From contig JAZSFC010000009.1 in NCBI GenBank assembly GCA_045531955.1, forward strand, positions 1 through 64,000: 64,000 nucleotides of DNA, given 5' to 3'. Positions 1 through 9,797 of this stretch are shown one piece after another (position 1 is the first letter of the stretch; each line of letters starts with the position of its first letter). The DNA is from SIG299 sp045531955. GTDB taxonomy: Bacteria > Bacillota > Clostridia > Lachnospirales > Lachnospiraceae. The notes below the pieces were generated by a model. That model searched no databases, was not told where the DNA came from, and worked only from the letters and a program-made list of their open reading frames with translations. The position numbers were made by a program, and so were the translations under genes.

Positions 1-33
1 ATTCATAAAATATACACAACCATTGTATGAAAA

Positions 34-45
34 TTATGGTATAAT
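34..45 (+). promoter_or_regulatory. Extended -10 promoter for the MoxR/vWA operon
   Basis: A perfect TATAAT at 40-45 is preceded by TG with one intervening base (extended -10), about 55 bp before the first start codon of the operon. No convincing -35 hexamer is visible at 17 bp, which is usual for extended -10 promoters. Confidence 0.5.
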
Positions 46-97
46 GTTCAGAAAAAAGTGATGTTTGCCTATTTATAAAAGATTCGGGGAGACCTTT

Positions 98-1321
98 ATG
101 AAAGAATATGATTATAAAAAGAAAATAAGGAAGTTCCGATGCAGGATATTATTGGAAGCAGGACTTCGGGCTGGCAGCATAGGGGTGTCAGCCGGGTTAG
201 GGGTTATGGCAGCAATCCTCTTGTACGGAAGGCTTAGATACCAAACCATTATGTTATCGAAAGCTGCTGTGGCAGCAGTGGTAGCAGGTCTGTTCATCGC
301 GTTAATATGTTATGTTGTCCGGTTCCGGCCGAAGAAGAAAGAAGTGTTGGCACGGATTGACAGTCTGGGCTTGCAGGAACGCGTCATCACCATGGAAGAA
401 TTGAAGCAGTCGGATACACTAATTGCAAAAAAACAGCGGCAGGATGCAAAAACTCAGCTGGAAAAGCTGGAAACCTCCGCATTGGGAATCCGTTTTTACA
501 TATGGCCGGTAGTTTGCAGTTTACTGCTTGCTATGATAGTCTGTGTCCTGATATTCGTACCGTTTCCGGAAAAGGAGGAAAATCCGCTGACAGTGCAAAA
601 TGCAAAGGAAATGGCTATTGTGGATGAACTGATTACAGCACTGACAGAAACAGTGGATAAATCAGATATTATGGAGAATGTGAAAGCTGATTTACAGGAA
701 ATTGTAGATGCCCTGGCAATCAACTTTACTCCGGAGGACAGTACCTTAACCAGAACCGCAAAAATTGCCACAGCCTCGAAGCGTCTGGATATGTATGAAG
801 GCGAAAAGCAAAATGAATTAACCTTGTTAAAGCAGCAATTAGACGGTTCGGAAGAGATGAAGCTTCAGGTGACAGAAGCTACGGAAGAACAGTTTAAATT
901 ATCCCATGTGATAAAAAAAATGAAGGATCTGATGGGAACCTCTATTGAAGTATTAAATATGGTAGAGGGAACCTTCTGGGCACCGGGAGGCCCATCCTCC
1001 GGAACTTCCTATGATGTGGAAGAATTGCCAATGGAAGAAGAACCACCGGAAGGAGAAAATCCGGAGGAACAGGAACCGGGTGAGGGGGAACAACCTCCGG
1101 AAGGCATGGAACCGGGAGAAAACGGGGAACCACAGGAAGGTATGGAAGGTGAGTTCGCCGGTATGGGTAGTGAAACCATCTTCGATCCGGAACAGGGAGA
1201 AGTCAGCTACGGAAGTGTCTATGAGGAATATTACCAGGCAATATTAAAGGCACTGACAGAGCGGGAATATTCCGAAGAAATCAGAGAAATGATTGAAGAT
1301 TACGCAAATTCATTAGAGTAA
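98..1321 (+). CDS. Membrane protein of a MoxR-DUF58-vWA operon
   Basis: Unrecognised membrane protein of about 407 residues. I use the ATG at 98 because GGGGAG lies just upstream; an open frame runs upstream to a TTG at 65 but lacks a ribosome site. Two hydrophobic segments lie near residues 25-80 and a third near 140-160. The middle is charged and helical. Residues about 315-375 form a low-complexity Glu/Pro/Gly-rich linker (repeats such as PEGENPEEQEPGEGEQPPEG). It is the first gene of an operon with a MoxR ATPase, a DUF58 protein and a vWA protein, where a membrane protein of this kind is common. It may anchor or regulate the ATPase complex (inference from position). The exact role is unknown. 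Confidence 0.8.
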   Translation: MKEYDYKKKIRKFRCRILLEAGLRAGSIGVSAGLGVMAAILLYGRLRYQTIMLSKAAVAAVVAGLFIALICYVVRFRPKKKEVLARIDSLGLQERVITMEELKQSDTLIAKKQRQDAKTQLEKLETSALGIRFYIWPVVCSLLLAMIVCVLIFVPFPEKEENPLTVQNAKEMAIVDELITALTETVDKSDIMENVKADLQEIVDALAINFTPEDSTLTRTAKIATASKRLDMYEGEKQNELTLLKQQLDGSEEMKLQVTEATEEQFKLSHVIKKMKDLMGTSIEVLNMVEGTFWAPGGPSSGTSYDVEELPMEEEPPEGENPEEQEPGEGEQPPEGMEPGENGEPQEGMEGEFAGMGSETIFDPEQGEVSYGSVYEEYYQAILKALTEREYSEEIREMIEDYANSLE

Positions 1322-1334
1322 AAGGAGAAGAAAA

Positions 1335-2354
1335 ATGGTTACAGAGGAAATGTTACAGGTTTTCAAGGAAAAATGCGAAGGAATTTATAAAGAACTGGGT
1401 AAAGATATGATTGGCCAGAAAGAAGTTGTAGAAGGATGTGTCATCGCAATGATTGCCGGAGGTAACGTATTGTTGGAAGGTGTACCCGGTGTCGGAAAAA
1501 CCAGACTGGTACGTTCCCTTGGTAAGGTATTTGATTTACCGTTTTCCAGAATCCAGTTTACACCGGATTTGATGCCGGCGGATGTTACCGGTACTAATAT
1601 TATTGAAAAGGATAAGGACGGAAATTCCAAGTTCCGTTTCCAACCGGGTCCGGTATTTACCAATATTTTGCTGGCAGATGAAATTAACCGTGCCACACCA
1701 AAGACTCAGTCTGCACTTTTGGAGGCCATGCAGGAGCACACCGTTACGGTGATGGGTGAATCCTACAAGTTAGAAGAGCCATTCTTCGTGCTGGCAACCC
1801 AGAACCCAATCGAACAGGATGGTACTTACCCGCTTCCTGAGGCGCAGATGGACCGTTTTATGTTTAAGCTGGTAATTACTTACCCTGACATGGAAGAACT
1901 CTTAGAAATCGTAAATATCACGCAGAAGACTATGGAGGAAATTGCAGAAGCAGCCTGCAATGCCAAGGAGCTTCTTTTAATGAGAGAAACTGCTAAGGAA
2001 ATTCCGGTAGCGGAGGATGTGATGAAGTATACCATGAAACTGGTTATGGCAACTCAGCCGTCCGGTGAATATGCATCTGAAACTTCCGCAAAGTATTTAC
2101 GGTATGGTGCTTCTCCGAGAGCTGCCCAGGCTCTGATTACAACAGCAAAGGTAAAGGCTCTGATGAACGGCCGCTATAACGTTTCCTACGATGACATTAA
2201 TAGCCTCGCATATCCGGTACTTCGTCACAGAATCAAACTGAATTTTGAAGCGGTTACCGGAAAAATTACTGCGGATAAAGTAATTGAAGAGATTATTGCC
2301 GAACTGAACCCAAAGCAGGGCGGCGTATTACCGTTATTAAAGCATAAGAAGTAG
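1335..2354 (+). CDS. MoxR-family AAA+ ATPase
   Basis: MoxR-type AAA+ ATPase of 339 residues, the normal family length. Walker A is GVPGVGKT (near residue 49) and Walker B is LLADEIN (near residue 113); the family signature ATQNPIEQDGTYPLPEAQ(M)DRF follows. A C-terminal lid helical domain is present. MoxR ATPases are chaperone-like machines that work with vWA proteins in metal insertion, complex assembly or cell-envelope stress, and the partner genes here are the DUF58 and vWA genes immediately downstream. RBS AAAGGAG lies 9 bp before the ATG. The family call is secure; the client is unknown. Confidence 0.95.
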   Translation: MVTEEMLQVFKEKCEGIYKELGKDMIGQKEVVEGCVIAMIAGGNVLLEGVPGVGKTRLVRSLGKVFDLPFSRIQFTPDLMPADVTGTNIIEKDKDGNSKFRFQPGPVFTNILLADEINRATPKTQSALLEAMQEHTVTVMGESYKLEEPFFVLATQNPIEQDGTYPLPEAQMDRFMFKLVITYPDMEELLEIVNITQKTMEEIAEAACNAKELLLMRETAKEIPVAEDVMKYTMKLVMATQPSGEYASETSAKYLRYGASPRAAQALITTAKVKALMNGRYNVSYDDINSLAYPVLRHRIKLNFEAVTGKITADKVIEEIIAELNPKQGGVLPLLKHKK

Positions 2355-2364
2355 GAAGAAGCCA

Positions 2365-3261
2365 ATGAAACGAAACATTATTGACGATGAATTTATCGGT
2401 CGTCTGGAAACCCTTGGATTGTGGCTGAAAAGCCAGATGACCGGATATTTCGGCGGTAATCATAAAACAAATGCCTACGGAAGTACGGTGGAGTTTGCTG
2501 ATTACAGAGAGTATACGCCCGGAGATGATTTGCGCCGTATCGACTGGAACTTGTTCAGCCGTTTCGATAAGTATTTTATCCGGTTATTTACTGACGAGCG
2601 CCAAATGCATAATCAAATATTAATTGATAGCTCCGCTTCCATGGATGATAGGAAGGGGAAGGCAGAGTATGCCTTAAAAACTGCTGCGGCGTTAGGTTAT
2701 TTATCGGTACAGGGCATGGACAGGACATCAATTAAACTAATACGTGGCAATTTGCTTCAAAATGTCGGGCAGAGGATTACCGGCAAGGAATCCTTTTACG
2801 GTACGGTAAGTGAACTGGAAGATTTGGAATTTACCGGGGATGCGGATATTTGTACTGCCATCAAAAACAGCCAGGAGCTGGGGCATGATGACGGTCTGAC
2901 GGTTATTATCTCTGACTTTTTTACAGAATCCGATTGGAAGCAGGCGGTGGATTATTTGTTATACAAAAAGAGGGAAGTGTTGCTGATACAGGTAGTAACT
3001 CCTGCAGAAGTAAATCCGGACTATTTTGGCCGCATGCAGCTTTTAGATGCGGAAGCCGTAGACGTGGATGACAGAAAAAATATGCGCCTGCGTATTACAA
3101 AAAGTGAATACCAGGCATATTTACAGGCCCTTGCTGATTATTTACAGGATATGGAGCAGTTTTGCCGCTCCAGAAATGTAGGCTATATCAGGGTAAATAC
3201 GGCAAATCCGATAGAAAAAGAATTATTGAATCAGTTATATGAAACGGAGGCGATACGATGA
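2365..3261 (+). CDS. DUF58 domain-containing protein
   Basis: DUF58 protein (298 residues), the standard partner of MoxR ATPases. The family signature GDDLRRIDWN is present near residue 53, followed by SRFDKYFIRLF. The second half has a vWA-like fold with an ILIDSSASM motif (DxSxS). No signal peptide or membrane segment is evident, so it is probably cytoplasmic or peripheral. It starts 10 bp after the MoxR stop and its stop overlaps the next start (ATGA), which indicates translational coupling. In related operons this protein links the ATPase to the membrane vWA proteins (family knowledge). Exact function is not known. Confidence 0.93.
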   Translation: MKRNIIDDEFIGRLETLGLWLKSQMTGYFGGNHKTNAYGSTVEFADYREYTPGDDLRRIDWNLFSRFDKYFIRLFTDERQMHNQILIDSSASMDDRKGKAEYALKTAAALGYLSVQGMDRTSIKLIRGNLLQNVGQRITGKESFYGTVSELEDLEFTGDADICTAIKNSQELGHDDGLTVIISDFFTESDWKQAVDYLLYKKREVLLIQVVTPAEVNPDYFGRMQLLDAEAVDVDDRKNMRLRITKSEYQAYLQALADYLQDMEQFCRSRNVGYIRVNTANPIEKELLNQLYETEAIR

Positions 3262-6200
3262 GTTTCTTAAATCCTGCGGGACTTTGGGGACTGCTCGGTA
3301 TCCCTGTCCTGATTTTAATCTATCTTATTAAACCAAAGTTTCAGGAAAGGCTGGTCACCAGCACGTTTATCTGGAAACTGAGCAAAAAATATCAGAAGAA
3401 AAAGCTGCCGTGGCAGATTACCAATCTGCTTTTGTTTGTCATGCAATTAATTACGATTGTTGCTCTTAGCTTCATACTGGCCCGCCCGGTAATTGTAACG
3501 GAGGACGGGGCAGCAGAAAAAATCGTGATTCTGGACGCTTCCGGCAGTATGTTGGTGGAAGGAAAGAGCGGCAACCGTTTTGATGCAGCGAAAGAGCAGA
3601 TTTGCGACCTGGCGGATGATATGGAAAGCTACGGTAAAATGACGGTAATTGTTGCCGGTCCGGAAAGCAGGGTGCTGATAGAACGTTCGGATTCTGCACA
3701 AAACGTTAAGGAAGCTTTGGAGCGGACAGAATGTACTTACGGCGAGGCTGCGTTGCAGGAAGCTTTTGTGCTTGCCGAAGAAGTGCTCGCAGAAAATCCG
3801 GAAGCAGCGGTGTATTTGTTCACGGATAAAGAATATGAAGAAAATGAAAGCATTAAGGTAGTCAATGTGGCAGAAACTGCATGGAATGTGGCAATTAGTT
3901 CGCTGAGTGCGGAACGTGCAGGAAACCGGAATCTTATTTTTTCCGCAGAGCTTACTTCCTATGGCGCGGATACGGCTGCAACAGTAGTACTTTATGTGGA
4001 CGGAGTTTTAGCAGATGCGCAGATGGTTGGTCTGGTAGCAGATGTGCCGGCAGTAGTGGAGTTTGCTGATTTCGGAATCCGGGAGTATGAATCTGCCAAA
4101 GTTTATGTAGAAGCGGTAGATGCTGTTGCATATGACAATGAATATCATCTTTTTGACGAAAAGAGTACAGAATATGAAGTGCTTTTGGTCAGTGAAGAGC
4201 CAACCTTTTTGGAAGCCGCACTCATGACCTTCAAGTCGATTACCGTTACAACCGTAGCATCGTTGGAAGAACTGGATTTGGGTGCACAGCAAATGCCGGA
4301 CGGAAGTATTATGGAAAATATTCCGAGTACCGGTTATGATTTATATATTTATGATGGCATGTTACCAAAGGAATTACCGGGGGACGGCTCTGCCTGGATG
4401 TTCCATCCGGACCGGGTACCAAAGGGTGTTACCTTTAAAATGGGAGAAGAGATTGTATCGGAATCCTATTTAGAAGTTGCTCCGGATTCCGGCACGGAAT
4501 TGTTTGCAAACATCTCCAACGAGGTGACTGTCAATGACGTGTATATCAATGAATATGTGGAATTGTATTCTGCGTTAGGCTTTGAAACAATTTTTACCTG
4601 CAACGGAGCGCCAATGATTCTGGTGGGTGAAACCGAAAATGCAAAGGCGGCACTGTTTGCTTTTGACTTAGGAGCGACAAACCTTCCTCTTCGAATTGCT
4701 TTTCCGGCATTGATACATAATCTGGTAAGCTATTCCCTGAGTCCGGTATTGGATGCTGCTTCCTATGAAGTGGGCGATACCATCACACTGAATAAAGTAA
4801 GTGGTACGGCCCTGACTTCCGTTATGGCGAATCATCCTGCTGCAGTACCGCAGCATCACGTGAAGCTTCCGGTAAGCTTTATGGCTGAGGAACCGGGTGT
4901 ATATACCGTTTCCAGGGTGCTTATGGACGAAACAACGGAAGAAAGCAATTACTTTGTCAGCTTTCCGAAGGCAGAAAGTAATCTGACTGCTCCTGGCGGA
5001 GTACTGCCTGTATTTGATACTGCAGAAGCGGAAGTACATTATGAAAAAGAAATTACAAGATGGCTTGTAATAGCACTGCTTCTGCTGTTCGTTGTGGAAT
5101 ATATCCTGCAGCACAGAGAACAGTTTTTAAACAAAAAGCTTTCTTATGTGATTCATGCAGTAATATTACTTTTACTGGTTGCTTTACTTGCAGAGTGGAA
5201 AATTACCAGGGAAAAGAACGAAATCGAAACCATTGTACTGGTGGACTTATCCGATAGTACCATAGATTCCAGAGAAGTATTAACTGCCTATGTGAAGGAG
5301 CTGTCTGCTTCGGCTGTGGATAAGAACCGGGTAGGCGTTGTAACCTACGGTGGAAATACGGTTTCTGCATCAGAACTTTCTGAAAAGGGTGACGAAGTAT
5401 TGTCCGCATTTCTGGAAAGTGAAACATTGCCGGAGCCGGGTGCTACCAATCTGGAGGAAGCATTATACTATGCGGAATCCTTGCTGGATGATAAGCAAAA
5501 CCAGCGGATTATTGTTTTATCCGATGGTTTGGAAACGGATGGGGATGCGTTGCAGGCGGCAAAGGTTTTGGCAGAACGCGGCGTGCAGATTGACGCAGTC
5601 TGCATCCCGACAAGGACAGTTGGTTTTGAGGTGCAGATAAACAGCCTGTCCCATCCGGAAACCTTACATATGGGCGAAACTACTGCAATTAGAGCGGTAA
5701 TACAAAGCAATAATGAGAACAGTGTGGAGATACGGTTTTACGACAACCAGCGTGTGATTCACAAACGGATCGTGAACCTGACCGAGGGCTTGAATGAGTA
5801 CACCATGGAAGAGTATACTCCTACCTCCATTGGAACCCACGAAATCTCTTGCCGGGTAATTCCGGTGTATAATGATGTAAAAGAAAACAATGTATACTAT
5901 TCCTGGCTGGAAGTCAGCGGCAAAGGAAACCTGCTTCTGATTGACGGTACCGGCAGGGAAGCAAAAGAATTGAAGAATCTGCTGTCGGAAGAATACAGCA
6001 TTACTGTAATCGAACCCGAAGCGGCAGAAGGCTATGCCAATCAGCTGGCAGCGTACCAAGGCGTTATTTTGATGAATGTGTCCAATGCGGATTTGCCGGA
6101 AGGCTTTGACGAGGTGTTGGAAACCTACATAAAAAAATACGGTGGCGGTGTACTTACTACCGGCGGCAGTAATACCTATGCTTACGGCAGTATGACAGAA

Positions 6201-7577
6201 ACTGCCTTTGAAGAATTCCTTCCGATTACATTGGAACAAAGCGAAGAACAGACAACAGCTATGATGCTTGTGGTGGATACCTCCAGCAGTATGAGAGGAT
6301 TGAATCATGAGATGGCGATTCAGGGTTCTGTTCAGTGCATCGAAACCTTATCGGAAACCGACTATGTCGGCGTTTTGACCTTTGACCGTTCGGTGAATGT
6401 GATTTATGAACTTTCTTCCATGGAGGAAAAGGATGCAATCTTGGAGGCGGTGGAGGCGATTGAACTGGGCAGAGGCACGTATATGACGGACGCTACCCAG
6501 GAAGCATTTAACCAGCTGAAGGATTTCGAGGCGGATAACAAACATGTGATTATCCTGTCTGACGGTGAACCGCAGGATTCCGGTTATATCCGCGTAGTAA
6601 AGCAGATGGCTTCCAACGGTATTACCGTATCCGCCATTGCAGTTGGCCAGGGAGCAGACCGCAGAATTATGCAGGTGATTGCGGAAACAGGTAACGGTAA
6701 CTATTATAATGCCTCTACTGTCCGTGACTTGCCTGAGATTATGGTGGAAGAAACCATGTCTGCTACTGACTCTTACCGGCAGACCGGTCATTTCCCAATT
6801 TCCGTTGCCAGCTATTCTACCTTGCTGCAAGGAGTGGAAGAAGCAGAACTTCCGGCAATGTCCGGTTATACCACTACTTTCTTAAAGAAGAGTGCGGAAC
6901 AGTATTTGACAGTGAACGGCGGGGAACCATTGTATGTGCAATGGAGTTACGGCTCCGGTAAAGTTGGATGCTTTACCGCAGATTTACGAGGCGGTGATTC
7001 GGAAGAACTGTTTGCGTCTGAAGCAGGACAGAAGTTAATCCGGAACATGCTGCAGGGCGTGATACGTTCTGATGGAGCTGTAACGGCATTACAGGCGGAA
7101 GTGGCTTCCTATAACACAACAGCAGTGGTAGATATTACTGCATCATTGGAAAGCAGGGAAACACTTACAGTGGCAGTGCTTGCACCGGATGGGGCTGAAC
7201 AACAGGTAGACCTTTCCTTTACCTCTGATGGTACCTATAGCGGTACATTCCCGGTGGAACAGGAAGGGCTGTATACGATTACGATAACCCATTTGGATGC
7301 AAAGGGTACGCTGGTAGATTTTATGCAAAAGAGCCTGGCGTCCTCCTATTCTGCGGAATATGATTGCTTTGCAGGAGCAGACGGAGAAGAACGTTTGCTT
7401 CAGGTGTGTGCAACAACCGGCGGCAATATGGCGTACACGGTTGCTGCAGTTGCAGAGTATCAGGGGGAACTTTTGAAACAGGTGACTGACCCGACGGTAC
7501 TGTTCTTACTTATGACCTTAGGACTCTTCCTTACAGACATTGCAGTAAGAAAATTCCGGCTAAAGAAAGGCAGATAG
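3258..7577 (+). CDS. Giant membrane protein with three vWA domains (BatA-like)
   Basis: 1439-residue membrane protein that looks like a fusion of a BatA-type protein with a second large vWA protein. Residues 1-80 hold the BatA N-terminal membrane segments. vWA domain 1 has an intact MIDAS motif D93-x-S95-x-S97. Two membrane helices lie near residues 600-655. vWA domain 2 carries D663-x-S665-x-S667. A glutamine-amidotransferase-like Rossmann region lies near residues 890-995 (GGGVLTTGGSNTYAYGS). vWA domain 3 carries D1007-x-S1009-x-S1011. A final hydrophobic segment is near 1410-1430. BatA-like proteins are usually about 330 residues, so the length is exceptional. It overlaps the DUF58 stop by four bases. 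Probable role: surface or periplasm-facing metal-dependent binding protein driven by the MoxR ATPase (inference). Confidence 0.9.
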   Translation: MSFLNPAGLWGLLGIPVLILIYLIKPKFQERLVTSTFIWKLSKKYQKKKLPWQITNLLLFVMQLITIVALSFILARPVIVTEDGAAEKIVILDASGSMLVEGKSGNRFDAAKEQICDLADDMESYGKMTVIVAGPESRVLIERSDSAQNVKEALERTECTYGEAALQEAFVLAEEVLAENPEAAVYLFTDKEYEENESIKVVNVAETAWNVAISSLSAERAGNRNLIFSAELTSYGADTAATVVLYVDGVLADAQMVGLVADVPAVVEFADFGIREYESAKVYVEAVDAVAYDNEYHLFDEKSTEYEVLLVSEEPTFLEAALMTFKSITVTTVASLEELDLGAQQMPDGSIMENIPSTGYDLYIYDGMLPKELPGDGSAWMFHPDRVPKGVTFKMGEEIVSESYLEVAPDSGTELFANISNEVTVNDVYINEYVELYSALGFETIFTCNGAPMILVGETENAKAALFAFDLGATNLPLRIAFPALIHNLVSYSLSPVLDAASYEVGDTITLNKVSGTALTSVMANHPAAVPQHHVKLPVSFMAEEPGVYTVSRVLMDETTEESNYFVSFPKAESNLTAPGGVLPVFDTAEAEVHYEKEITRWLVIALLLLFVVEYILQHREQFLNKKLSYVIHAVILLLLVALLAEWKITREKNEIETIVLVDLSDSTIDSREVLTAYVKELSASAVDKNRVGVVTYGGNTVSASELSEKGDEVLSAFLESETLPEPGATNLEEALYYAESLLDDKQNQRIIVLSDGLETDGDALQAAKVLAERGVQIDAVCIPTRTVGFEVQINSLSHPETLHMGETTAIRAVIQSNNENSVEIRFYDNQRVIHKRIVNLTEGLNEYTMEEYTPTSIGTHEISCRVIPVYNDVKENNVYYSWLEVSGKGNLLLIDGTGREAKELKNLLSEEYSITVIEPEAAEGYANQLAAYQGVILMNVSNADLPEGFDEVLETYIKKYGGGVLTTGGSNTYAYGSMTETAFEEFLPITLEQSEEQTTAMMLVVDTSSSMRGLNHEMAIQGSVQCIETLSETDYVGVLTFDRSVNVIYELSSMEEKDAILEAVEAIELGRGTYMTDATQEAFNQLKDFEADNKHVIILSDGEPQDSGYIRVVKQMASNGITVSAIAVGQGADRRIMQVIAETGNGNYYNASTVRDLPEIMVEETMSATDSYRQTGHFPISVASYSTLLQGVEEAELPAMSGYTTTFLKKSAEQYLTVNGGEPLYVQWSYGSGKVGCFTADLRGGDSEELFASEAGQKLIRNMLQGVIRSDGAVTALQAEVASYNTTAVVDITASLESRETLTVAVLAPDGAEQQVDLSFTSDGTYSGTFPVEQEGLYTITITHLDAKGTLVDFMQKSLASSYSAEYDCFAGADGEERLLQVCATTGGNMAYTVAAVAEYQGELLKQVTDPTVLFLLMTLGLFLTDIAVRKFRLKKGR

Positions 7578-7614
7578 TACAAGAAAAAAATTGGATATTT
7601 TCGTAAAAAATATC

Positions 7615-7643
7615 TTGCACTGACGGACCGGTGGTAGTATAAT
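7615..7643 (+). promoter_or_regulatory. Sigma-A promoter of ddh with flanking dyad
   Basis: TTGCAC (7615-7620), a 17-bp spacer and a perfect TATAAT (7638-7643). An 11-bp inverted repeat with one mismatch flanks the start region: CTGACGGACCG at 7620-7630, between the hexamers, and CGGTCTGTCAG at 7696-7706, just before the RBS. The left arm is not transcribed, so a DNA operator pair is more likely than an RNA hairpin. Confidence 0.75.
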
Positions 7644-7724
7644 AGGTGCAAATTTATTAGTGCTTTAAAATTTTAGTGCAATAAAGAGAACTAATCGGTC
7701 TGTCAGAAATGAAGGAGGTAAATT

Positions 7725-8711
7725 ATGAGTATCAGAGTCGGAATCATGGGTTACGGTAACTTAGGAAGAGGAATTGAATGTGCGTTAAAGCAAAATGCTG
7801 ATATGGAACTGGTGGCAGTGTTTTCCAGAAGAGACCCTGCAACCGTTAAGATTTTAAGTGAAGGCGTAAAGGTATATAAGGCAGAGGAAGCGGCGAGTCA
7901 CAAGGATGAAATTGATGTCCTGATTCTTTGCGGCGGCAGTGCTACCGACCTTCCGGTACAAACACCGGAGTTCGCCAAGGACTTTACCGTGGTGGACAGC
8001 TTTGACACTCACGCAAAGATTCCGGAGCACTTTGCAAATGTGGATGCAGCAGCAAAGGAAAGCGGAAACGTAGCAGTTATTTCTGCAGGCTGGGATCCGG
8101 GTATGTTCTCCTTAAACCGCTTGTATGCCAATGCAATATTGCCGGACGGTAAGGACTATACTTTCTGGGGCAAAGGTGTCAGCCAGGGCCATTCCGATGC
8201 AATCCGCAGAGTGGAAGGAGTAGCCAATGCAAAGCAGTATACCGTACCTGTAGATGCTGCTCTTGCTGCAGTAAGAAGCGGCGCAAATCCGGAGCTTTCC
8301 ACCCGTGAAAAGCACACCAGAGAGTGCTATGTGGTAGCAGAAGAAGGTGCAGATAAGGAAAGAATTGCGGCAGAAATCAAGTCCATGCCGAACTATTTTG
8401 CAGACTATGATACTACCGTAAATTTCATTACAGAAGAAGAACTTCAGAAAAACCACGCAGGTATCCCGCACGGCGGCTTTGTTATCCGCAGCGGCAAGAC
8501 CGGCTGGAATCTGGAACACAATCATATCATTGAGTACAGCTTAAAGCTTGATTCCAATCCGGAATTTACCGCATCGGTTATTGTGGCATGTGCCAGAGCG
8601 GCAGTCCGCATGAAGAATGAGGGTATGAAAGGCTGTAAGACCATTTTTGATATTCCGCCGGCATATCTTTGCAATATCAGTGCGGAAGAGTTAAGAGCAC
8701 ATTTGTTGTAA
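7725..8711 (+). CDS. ddh: meso-diaminopimelate D-dehydrogenase
   Basis: NADPH-dependent meso-diaminopimelate dehydrogenase, which aminates L-2-amino-6-oxopimelate directly to meso-DAP for lysine and peptidoglycan synthesis. The N-terminal Rossmann fold begins VGIMGYGNLGRGIE. The Ddh-specific SAGWDPGMFS and SQGHSDAIRR stretches (near residues 121 and 151) bind substrate in the family. At 328 residues the length is typical. RBS GAAGGAGG is 7 bp before the ATG. It is monocistronic: its own promoter is upstream and a very strong terminator follows. The dehydrogenase route is frequent in anaerobic Firmicutes. Confidence 0.95.
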   Translation: MSIRVGIMGYGNLGRGIECALKQNADMELVAVFSRRDPATVKILSEGVKVYKAEEAASHKDEIDVLILCGGSATDLPVQTPEFAKDFTVVDSFDTHAKIPEHFANVDAAAKESGNVAVISAGWDPGMFSLNRLYANAILPDGKDYTFWGKGVSQGHSDAIRRVEGVANAKQYTVPVDAALAAVRSGANPELSTREKHTRECYVVAEEGADKERIAAEIKSMPNYFADYDTTVNFITEEELQKNHAGIPHGGFVIRSGKTGWNLEHNHIIEYSLKLDSNPEFTASVIVACARAAVRMKNEGMKGCKTIFDIPPAYLCNISAEELRAHLL

Positions 8712-8725
8712 GTTTATTTTTTAAT

Positions 8726-8794
8726 AAAACGGAGATGTGAATTTATCCTGCGAAAACCCGCTTTCGCAGGATAAATTCACTTCTCCGTTTTTTG
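8726..8794 (+). terminator. Very long terminator hairpin after ddh
   Basis: A stem of roughly 30 bp, almost perfect, with arms 8726-8755 and about 8764-8792. It closes a loop of only a few bases and ends in a T-run. It reads as a terminator in both directions. The stem is about twice the length of usual intrinsic terminators. Confidence 0.85.
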
Positions 8795-8918
8795 TAAAGT
8801 AATTAAAAATACAACAAATAAGTAGTATAATTGGAAAAGAGCTTTTATATTTCAAGGATATATGATAAAATGAATCAAATTAATGTATAAGCAAGTTGAT
8901 TGAAGGAGAATAGTAAAT

Positions 8919-9749
8919 ATGAATTTTATTGAAATTTTAAAGGTTATCTTCCTTGGTATTGTGGAAGGAATCACCGAGTGGTTGCCGATTTCCAGTACCG
9001 GGCATATGTTGTTGGTGGATGAATTTATTACTTTAAATGCAGTGGATGATGAGTTTAAGGAAATGTTCTTTATTCTGATTCAACTGGGGGCCATTTTAGC
9101 GGTAATTCTTCTGTTTTGGCAGAAAATGTGGCCGTTTCAGTTTAAGGACAAAAGCAAACCTGTGATTTTAAAGGATACGTTTTCTACCTGGTTTAAAGTA
9201 GTGGTGGCATGCATTCCGGGGGCTATTGTTACTATTTTGTTTGATGACTATGTAGAAGCTCACTTTCAAACACCGGCTGTAATTGCAGCGGCACTGATTA
9301 TTTACGGTATCGCTTTTATTATTATTGAAAAGTGGAACAAGACAAAGACTCCGAAGGTCGCAACTCTTGACGATATTACATACAAAACCGCATTGTTAAT
9401 CGGTTTGTTCCAGGTGCTTTCTATTGTGCCGGGAACTTCCCGTTCCGGCGCCACCATTATCGGTGCGTTGCTGATTGGTGTATCCCGTGTGGCAGCAGCA
9501 GAATTTACCTTCTTTTTGGCAGTTCCGGTAATGCTCGGAATGAGTGCGTTAAAGCTTCTTAAGTTTGGTTTTGATTTTACAGGTACGGAAATTGCGGTAT
9601 TGGTGCTTGGCATGGCAACTGCATTTGTGGTCAGTGTACTTGTGATTAAATTCCTGATGAGCTACATAAAGAAGAAGGATTTTACCGTGTTTGGCTGGTA
9701 CCGGATAGTACTGGGCGCGGTGATTATTCTGTATACGTTGATAAAATAA
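8919..9749 (+). CDS. uppP: Undecaprenyl-diphosphatase UppP (BacA)
   Basis: Integral membrane undecaprenyl-pyrophosphate phosphatase, which recycles the lipid carrier for peptidoglycan and other glycans. The two diagnostic motifs are present: EGITEWLPISSTGH near residue 17 and PGTSRSGATI near residue 171. About eight hydrophobic segments; 276 residues, the normal length. RBS GAAGGAGA is upstream of the ATG. It stands alone between two terminators. Members of this family confer bacitracin tolerance when abundant (family knowledge). Confidence 0.97.
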   Translation: MNFIEILKVIFLGIVEGITEWLPISSTGHMLLVDEFITLNAVDDEFKEMFFILIQLGAILAVILLFWQKMWPFQFKDKSKPVILKDTFSTWFKVVVACIPGAIVTILFDDYVEAHFQTPAVIAAALIIYGIAFIIIEKWNKTKTPKVATLDDITYKTALLIGLFQVLSIVPGTSRSGATIIGALLIGVSRVAAAEFTFFLAVPVMLGMSALKLLKFGFDFTGTEIAVLVLGMATAFVVSVLVIKFLMSYIKKKDFTVFGWYRIVLGAVIILYTLIK

Positions 9750-9760
9750 TTAATAAAGAA

Positions 9761-9797
9761 AGAGTCCTTGACAAGTATATCAAGGACTTTTTTTATT
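9761..9797 (+). terminator. Terminator between uppP and the TIR gene
   Basis: The stem AGTCCTTGA / TCAAGGACT (9763-9788) is followed by seven T. It lies between convergent genes and touches the stop codon of the minus-strand gene. Confidence 0.85.
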
